Source: Colius striatus (taxonomy: Eukaryota > Chordata > Aves > Coliiformes > Coliidae). From it: a stretch of DNA of 64,000 nucleotides. The notes under the pieces are model-generated. The model was given only the letters and a program-made list of their open reading frames with translations. It did no database searches and had not been told where the DNA came from. The stretch lies in contig NC_084766.1 in assembly GCF_028858725.1 (NCBI RefSeq), positions 28,379,001-28,443,000 of the forward strand, given 5' to 3'. Shown in pieces: positions 47,646 through 56,600 of the stretch. Positions within the stretch are counted from its first letter, which is position 1; the number at the start of each line of letters is the position of its first letter. Made by a program: the position numbers and the translations under genes.

Positions 47646-50600
47646 GTAAGTGCGGGCTTACGGCCGCGGCCGCCGTGTGCGTGACCGGCAGCGGTGGGCG
47701 GTGAAGAGGGGAAAGAATAATGACCCAAACTTTTGGCTGGCTGCAGGGGCCGGCGGCGCAGTGACAAAGGGTGCTGGGGCCGGCCCGCACCTCCCGCGGC
47801 GGAGGCGCCCGTGGGACTACACCCCCCCGTACCACAACCGGGGAGGCCGGGCCCGGGGGGAAAGTTTGGGATGGAGAGCGGAACGGGACGGAGCGGGTGG
47901 GGGTTGTTGGAGGGCGCATCTCCGCTTGTCAGGGAAGGCAGGCTCGCTGAGGATGGGGGCGCGGAGACGGGGTGGCGGAGCCGGAGCCGCGGGGGAGGAG
48001 GCGGTGACACGTCCCCGCTCCCCCCGCCAGGGCATGGGCAGAGTCACGTAGGCAAGAGGCAGCGCTCGCCAGGTAGCCGGCAGGGAGGGGAGGGCAGGGC
48101 AGGACGAACGCCGGGTGCGGGGTGGCGGCCAGCCGCACCACCGGCCTCCCGCTCCGCGGGCGCGGAAGGTACGCGTAACCAGCGTATTTTCCCTGCGGAG
48201 CGGTCTCCCGAGCGAGACGCGGACTGCGAGGGACAGCGACGCCGTAGGGGACCAAACGCGTCGGGGACAAAGAGGCCGCTGTGCCCCCTCCCCCCGCAGC
48301 GGTGCGGCGCGGTGCGCGGCCGCGGAGCCCCACGCGCGGAGCGGACACCCGCGGCGCTGCGCCCGCCGGCGCCCCGCCCCCGCGGCCACATGGTTCGCAC
48401 ATGGAGGCAGCGCGCCGCGTTCATTGGCCGCGGGCCTCCCGGGGGCGGGGCCAGGCGGGCCGCTCCGCGAATGCGCGGCGCCGGGGTCCCCCGTGTGACG
48501 TCACGCGTTGCCGAGCGGGGCGCGCAGCGGGAGCGGAGCGGGGGGGCGCGGGGCCGGCGGGGGAGGGGGGAGCCCGGGGGCTGCCGGTGCGGGGGAGGCC
48601 CGGGGGCTCGGATGCGAACCATGCTCGGAGCCCCGGGCTCCGCTCCCGCACCGGCATCGCGTCCTTGTTTTCCTCGTGTTTCACTGTTCTTTTTTCTTGT
48701 AGTCTTTGATTTCTTCTCTATTTCCCTTTCTTATTTCCTTTTTTCTCTTCTCTTTCATTTTCGCTCTTTCCTCCCCAGTTTTCTTTTTCATCTTTTTTCC
48801 ATCCTCTTTCTGGAGCTTCTGCTGCGTTTTCTTTCCGATTTAACTTTACAAAGGGACCACCGAGCCCCTCCGCTGCGCCTCGCCATCACACCGTCACCCT
48901 CTCCTTGCCTCTCACCCCTCTCTGGCACGCACACGTCCCACGCCTCCGGCGGTATAGAGTGCCCTTACTCGGCGGGAAGGGCCGCAGGATCCAGGGAAGG
49001 GGATCCCGCCGCAGAGAAGCTGCTCTGCCGCCGAAGCCGTGGCTGCGATGGGCCGAAAGCCCTTGTCCTCGCCCAGACAAACCCAGGCTGCGTGTCTTGT
49101 TTTTCTGAAAGTTGAATTCATATTGGAGGCGTTTTGTTTGTTTTCGGGGTTTGGTTTTGTTTTGATCTTTTCTCACGTGCTAATTGTTGTTTCGTAATGA
49201 AGCTGCAAAGCCGCGCGCCGGAGGAGCGATGCTGCACCGCGGCGGGCGGCTGCGAGCGGGGGATGACAGGACTTAGCAGCAAGTACCGGCTCTGCCTGTG
49301 CAGGCAGCAGCAGCAGCAGCGCTGCTTTGCAAATCAAGTGTGAGACCGCTGCTTCGGGTTTTGCTTTGGTTATTGTGGTTTTTGTTTTTTTCTTTAAAAG
49401 TGCGCCAGTCTCGAAGAGAAACTGTCAAAATCGTGTGTTTGGGGATTTATTTTCCTTTCCCGGAGGAGGGAATGGATTTTTTTCTTGCTGCCGAGGTGGA
49501 TAGCATCTGATCTTTTCAACGCTCCATTAAAATCGTTTAATGCAGTTCCTTGTTTAGAACCAGAAAATGAGTGGGACAGGAGGATACCGCGTTTTTTAAT
49601 GCTGCATTTTGAAAGGACGTGTTTGCATCCGAACAGCTCCATTCCCAAGCACTGGTTTTCACTGAAGCTTTCACTAACAATCAGCATGGTCAAAGTACTG
49701 ATAATCCTCACTTTTATTAGGCAATTCTGCAAAACCTTGCAAGGTTTTAATGTGCAATCAGGATATTTTAGGTTGAAAAGTCCCATTTAACCAAAGGCTC
49801 AACTATTGAACGTGCTATTCAGAACGTGACCATTGTAAACCAGGCAGCTTTTACATGTTGCTCCCAAACAAAGAAAAATGCTGCTGGGATTGGGAAACAA
49901 TCTCTGAGTGTTACAGGCCCTATCTAAACTAAGGAATAGCTGCAGAAGCAGGAGGGTTATATCCTAAAGTATTTACATAGTCTTACTGGGAAGAGATTTG
50001 CATGTGGAGCTCAGGTTATTGCACCAAGAGGATACTATGCCCTTCCATCTGCCAGCACAGGAGGGGACTGCTCAGTGCAGCCTGGCAGAGGCGTTGGTAA
50101 TGGCTGATCACTCCTCATCACAGTCTCTGACCTGGCAATTAGCAATAACAGAAGAGACCAGCTCAAAAAAGTTTGGTGATGGAGACTGTGGCCAAAGTTG
50201 GTCACAGTGGGATTTGGTGCTCACCTGCTTCCTGCAGGATGCCCAGGTCATTTGACCATGGTGTTACGCAGGGTTGTAACGAGCTATTTTGGTGTTACTC
50301 CCATCAAGAAGGTGGCTGAGTCACAGCCCTGTTGTGCTAGGTGCTGTACACGTAAGGGAATGACAGTGCCCTGCCCCAGGGAAACAGAGTCTTAAAAAAA
50401 CACAGGTAACAGGTAGATGTTTGTCTTCTCCCAGCCAGGACAGGGCACAGGGATGGGACTGGCTCCAGAGTACCGATTGGGATCAGCGTTACAGCAGTGT
50501 GGAAGCTGAAGGGCTTTGGAAGCCAAAGGCAGTAATTTAAGGAAGGGCTGTGTTATGGCTGGGTAAGCTGAAGGGGTTTTCCTAGTAGTTTTGCAGTTTC

Positions 50601-53600
50601 TCCTAAACCACACTCAGTGTCTGCATTCATTCTTCTGAGCCTTTGGCAGCTGCACCGCATTATTCACCTTTTCCAAATGTTGTCCCAAGCAGGAGTGGAT
50701 GCTGTTTGGTAGAGTGTCCCCCCAAGAGGTGAAGGCAACCCTGCCTCTGGTGGATCCAAACTCTTGGATGTCCCAGAGTGTGCATGTCACACCTTCTGGT
50801 GGTAAAGGAGCAGCTACGAGGCCCTTTGCAGCCCCCAAACCACACCAGTTTCCCACCTCTACCTGTAAGTCAGTGATGCGAGGTGGGTTGTGGAGCCTTC
50901 TGTGTCCAGGGCAGGACTTTCAGTTAAGGCAATTCTGACCTGCCTGGTGCCCAAGGAGAAATAAGGAGATGATCTATAGATCTCACAGCTCATCATTGTG
51001 GTCGTGAATAAGTGGCCATAGATTGGTTGGAGGGTCTAGAAACAGAGGCATGGAGCAGAGTAGGATGTACCGTCTGGGCTATGGCAGGAGGAGACTCTGT
51101 TTCAAGCGTGCCCTTTTGGCACCAGCAGTGAAATCACCCTTGTGATATTCACTCACCTTTTAAAAAAAATGGAATAAAAATGATCTGTATTACAGCAGGG
51201 TGATGGAGGAGGCTAGAGTCCTGTTATCCAACTGCTTGGGTAAACTGGAGTATTTTAGCCACTGAAATAAAATGGCATTATTTTTTCAGTTGACTGTCTG
51301 GAAATAAATAACAGTGCTGCCTGCCTGCTTGCTGCAGTTCTCATGGAGAGACCTCAAAACCCAATCGCAACACACCTTGCTAACTGACATGTACAGGTTT
51401 CCAAATGACCTGTTTCTAGAAATTTGAGCTTGGTCTCTGAGGAATAGAAATATCACATGGAAAAAATTACAGTGGCTATTTCAAAAAATGAAAGTTGTTT
51501 TGAGGGCAGCTCTGTTGGTGTATCTGTAACCTCTGCAAATGCCACTGCATGCATAAGCATTGATGGAAATCTGTAGCAGCTGAAATGCTGCAGTTTGGAA
51601 GATGTTTTTAGAGGGATGCGGAATAAACTCAGCTGAGGTTTAGTGTGTGCCAAGCCTCCTCTTGTGTGTGGACTCAGGCTTTTGTCAGTAGGAGTTGCAT
51701 AAACACGTGATGAATTCTTTGGATATGATGACTTATCTGTAATAGACATGGAATGTAATGTATACTGATCTCACTACAGATACAGGTGTATGTTGCCATA
51801 TCCTCTTCTAAAAGCATGAAGGCAAGTGAGCCACTTTTTAACATCAATGTCCTTATTCTCAAGTGTAGTAGAGATGTGTGTGTATGGGATGGTGGACTTT
51901 GGCCCCCTCACAGAAGATAGCTAGGTCTTCTTTAAGTGCTGGTTATGTTTATTTACCTTCTGACCAGGAATAACCTGATCTTAAATTTGTTCTTTGTTCT
52001 TGAATAATCCACTCTGAAGGAGAGGAAAACTGAGCTTTGAGGGTGAGTCAACAGTATGTTCATCGTGAGGTTCCTTCCATTGTTTGTATGCTATTTGGGG
52101 TCTTTTTTTGACAAGCCAAAGTAAAGAAGTATCAGAAACCTGTAATTAGCAGGGGACAGAAGGAGCTGAGGCTGTGTGCAGAGCTGCCATTGAATCAATG
52201 AGAGCTGAACACGTGGCTCAAGGTCAGTATAGATGGTCTTGGATCTTGCGGTGATATGATATATGGGGCAGTACAGGGCTCCTTTATTTATGTATTTTTC
52301 ATCCAGCTCACAATAAACCCCCTTCATTCCTCCTGGTTCGTGACCTGGCCACAGTGATTCATGTGTTAGCCACTTCCAGCTTGGGTTATTTTGACTCACA
52401 CTGTTTGGACCTCAGCATAAAACTCAGAAGGAAGCCACAGCAGGAGAAATGATAGGGCAGAGGTAAAACCATGGGACCGTGCCAGAAGCGCTGCCCAGAA
52501 CCATCACAGCCTTCGTCAGCAGAGCATCCTGAGAGCTGGCAGAGAAGCACCTTCTGCTGTTGGCTGGAGAATCCTACCTTCTGATTTAGCTGAGGGACTC
52601 CATCCTGTGTATGATGTCTTTTTTTCTTTCTCATGGGAGGTCCTCTTACTTAATTTTGCAGCTGGGTCAGTCAAGTGACTTGTCTGAAGTCACAGAATAA
52701 GTCACTGACTCAGAATAAAGTGGGGCACATGCTTTGGGCAGAGTGGCTGGAAAGCTGTCCAGCAGAAAAGGACCTGGGAGTGTTCATCGATGGCTGGTTG
52801 AACATGAGCCAGCAGTGTGCCCAGGTGGCCAAGAAGACCAACGGCCTCCTGGCTTGTATGAGAAATAGTATGACCAGCAGGGCCAAGGAAGTGATTGTCC
52901 CCCTGTACTCGGCACTGGTGAGGCTGCACCTCGAGTGCTATGTTCAGTTCTAGGCCCCTCACTACAAGACAGACACTGAGATGCTGGAGCGTGTCCAGAG
53001 ACAGGCAATGAAGCTGGTGAAGGATCTAGAGAACAAGTCCAATGAGGAGCAGCTGAGGGAGCTGGGGATATTTAGCCTAGAGAAGAGGAGGCTGAGAGGC
53101 AACATGATCACTCTCTGCAACTACCTGAAGGGGAGCTGCAGTGAAGTGGGGGTTGATCTCTTCACTCTAATAATACGTGATAGGACATGAGGAAATGGGT
53201 TCAAGTTGTGCCAGGGGAGGTTTAGATTAGACATTAGGATGAACTTTTCAAATAATACACGGGTGAGGTGCTGAGGGATATGGTTTAGTTTAGTAATGGG
53301 CTTGGCAGTATGAGGTTTAGTGGTTGGACTTGATGATCTTAAAGGTCTTTTCCAACCGTAACGATTCTGTGATTTTTGTGACATGCCACAGGCCTGAAAA
53401 TAGAGCAAGAAATCTCCCAGAGGAAAGGAGCAAGTAACCCAAAGACCTGGTGCACTCTTTTGCCTTCTTGACTGGGAAAGCTTGGTCTTTGAGTCAGAGG
53501 GAGGTATGCACTATACTCCTGTTCAAACTCTTGGCTATCCAGGTAGTTTGGCTCTGAGAAATGTCTGTACTCACCAGCAGATGGGTTCCAGGCACCAGTG

Positions 53601-56600
53601 GGAGTGCTGAAAGGGATTATCTTGCCTTGCAAAAGAATGAGACTCCCAGATGAGAAATGAGGCTATGTCCTATGGCAGTGTAAGTCCCTTACTGAAGGTA
53701 TTGCAAACATTGGAAGGGTGTTGAGTAGGTGGGACTTGGGATGTTCTCCAGCCTGCTGCTACAAGTCCTCTGAGGCTGAGCTGTTAACAGTGATAAGAAG
53801 AATAGAGACCTGGTTGTTACAGTATATGCTGGTAGGTGGGGTGTTCAAGTGTGCCAGAGCCGTTCCCCTATCTAGAAAAACTGACAAGTTCTATGGATCT
53901 GCTGTCCCCATAAATTTGGGGAATCAATGAATCTTTTTATTAATATGACAGCATCAGAGGATGATTCCTAGTGAAGGATCTCTGTTTGTGCCTTGGTTGC
54001 AGGGGTATTAGGTTTCCGTGCTTTGAAAGCCATATGAAGAATTTGCAGGCTTTGAGTGAAGGTGTGCAAAGGAAGATCTCGCAGATGTTGCCATCTTTAT
54101 GTTCCTCCCAGAGGTTGCAAAGAGTGGGGATAGGAGGATTTTGGAAAAAGTCAAAGAAGGGATAGAAGACTAGTTAGTTTAGCCAAAGGGATTGCCTTTA
54201 CTGAAAATAACTTCCATGTTGCAAAGCACTGTGTTATTTTTAAGCCTTGCATTCAAAGCAGAGGGTTGGGTGTCTTGATTTGTGAGATATGTTCCTGTTC
54301 CACCTCTAGCTTAGGGTGTGTCTTCATGTGAGTGGTTATGCTGCTTACACCTCAGTTTCCCTTCCAGCAGAGTGGAAGGAAAAGAGCTCAACTCATTGCA
54401 GGTTTGAGAAGCTTAAAACCTTACTTTCTGGAAAGGTCTTAGACAATTTCCCTGATGGAAGATGCTAGTTTAATGCAAGTGATGATGATGCTGGTAAAAA
54501 ACAGACCACATCTGTTCTACTTGATTAAAATAGTACAGCAGTGTTTCAGATGTAAATATTAATTGATTTCTGCACTGCAGATTTCTTCTTGGATATTTAA
54601 ATTGTTGCTAAGGAGGAGGGAAAGGCTATCAGGGAGATTAACAAATCCATTATTAAGGCTGGAAATGGAGGGCTGCCGAAGTGCCATTTAATAAAATGTA
54701 AAAAGCCCCTTTCTAAAGGGTGAAGCAGCAGAACACACAATGAAAGTGAATCACAGCTGCCAGAAGGGATGCCAAGCAGCAAGCACTTATAATCAGAAAA
54801 CTGTACTTACAGATCATTCGGAGCCACTAAATTAAATGATCTCATTCTCCCCTAAAATACTCTTCCTTTAGCTCCTCCCCAACGTTGCCTGTGGATTGCT
54901 CAACCGCATTTAAAATGTGACTTTGGAGGGGGTTTTGGTTAGCAGTTGAATAGCACCGGGCCTCTTGGTGCCATTCACTTTCCACCCACTTTTGTTTCTG
55001 TCACATCCAGCTCTGGCATTTTGCAAGCTGACCTGCCCACACGAGTACTTGGGATGGCAACTGAAAGATTTTGCAGATCTTCTGTGGCTCTGTGGTTGGC
55101 TCGCCTGCCTCCTTAGAGCTCAGACTTTGGGAAGATGTCCCACAGTTTATTCTCAAATTTGTCTTTGTTTCATGTAGATTTTTTTTCTTCCTAATTGTAC
55201 ATTGTTTGCTTCAGAAACAAAGACTTGGAAGCTGAGATGGTGTGTAAATGGAGGAGCTGATCCTACCACGCAGAACTGGTCCCGCTGTTACTTCATTCCA
55301 GCGCTGATTTAATTCACCATGTGTATCACTGTTCTCCTCTTTCATATTCTCTTATTTTGTATCTTGAACTAGCTTCAGGAGGCTGACACTTTGATGTGTT
55401 CCTAAACTACCACTTTGTTTTCCAGCTGTGGCTTTCCCTGATTAATCCCTAAAGCAGCACCACATATCTCCAAATGTACCGTCAGAAAAACTAGTGGTGG
55501 TGGATGCTGACAAGAACTTGTCTTGCAGTGATTTTGGGCTTCATCATAGTTTGGGTTTTGTTTGGTTGGTTTTTTTTGGGGGGGGGGGAAATTCGTTATC
55601 TTTTGTTTATTTGTTTTTTAATATTTAGTATTGCAAATCTTGAGAAGCAAATGGCTCTCTGGTATTGGAAGCAGGTTAGGGGAAGCACAGTTAGAGCCCA
55701 GAAATGCATTAACTGCGCTGTTGCAGAGTGGTGTGTGCACCTGTGTCCTTTTCCCGTTGTAAGTAATTCAAGACCATACAAGTACTCTCCCTGAGACTGC
55801 TCAAATTTGACTTTCCATGTACTTTTAACAGTTTGCTCTATTGTCAGTTTCCATTGTAGAAAAAAGGTGGCGAGAGAGAATACTTCCTTCCCCGAGTTGT
55901 CCCACAGATAAAAGCCAGTTTTGACAAGTGCTGTGGTGTAGCTCAGTGTAAGCAGGTGAACTTGGGCCGTCCTGCCTGAGGGAGGGCTGGGGCTTGCTTT
56001 TCACAATACAGGATGAGGGGGGTATGTCCCTGAAGGTGTCCCAGCTTCCTTTATTCTTCAACTGTCCCATCTTAGGAAAACCAAAACAAATCAACCCTTT
56101 GAGATTCGGAGATGAAAGGGCCTGTGTAAGGACTGAATAGTGGTATTATTTTTACCTCCATCAGCTGCAAGCCTGCAGTTTTCTGAGGAAACATCAGAAA
56201 CGGTGACTCAGCAAAATGTGTTTAAAGAAAAGTTATCTACCCTGAATCTACTTTTTTCAGGCATACTCAAGTAGAGTGTTGCCAGCTCTTGCAACTTCAC
56301 CACGAGTCTCCTAATATTTTGTGTTCCACATAAAGCTCGTGCTACCAGACACAAGCCATTAATTGAGAATCTTGTCTTTTTTGAGTTTTTTCTTTAAGGG
56401 TACTTTTCCAGCTCCCATTCTGATGAAGGAATGCTTGTAAATGTAACCAGTCCCAGTCTCAAGGTTCAGACCCATGAAACACATATCCCCATTTAGAACT
56501 GCAAAACAATTCTTGACGGGTTTCTAAGTCAGTATCGGTTTGAGATTCAGATTTTCACTCTGAATGTTCTGATTCTGATTTTGAATATTCTCCATTTTTA

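Larger units (their letters stand above)
47130..48660. promoter_or_regulatory. MXI1: CpG island covering the MXI1-0 first exon and the start of intron 1
   Basis: Very GC-rich and CpG-dense sequence on both sides of the MXI1-0 coding start at 47462, with many GGGCGG-type boxes (for example around 47300-47345). It extends nearly 1 kb past the exon to a separate CCAAT/CRE block at 48423-48503. No TATA box is evident. This is the likely promoter of the SR-alpha type transcript. Confidence 0.85.

Noticed and set aside
47733..49115. A 460-codon + frame over the MXI1 CpG island
   Set aside because: Stop codons are rare in such GC-rich DNA. The product is low-complexity Arg/Gly/Pro, overlaps other long frames on both strands, and has no recognisable domain.
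49298..49343. CAG-repeat coding exon (polyglutamine/alanine)
   Set aside because: Only five CAG units, with no splice context or family similarity; treated as a short simple repeat.
52675..53190. Host gene of about 160 codons
   Set aside because: The translation is the CR1 ORF2 C-terminus with in-frame stops and a CR1 3' tail, so it is a mobile-element remnant.
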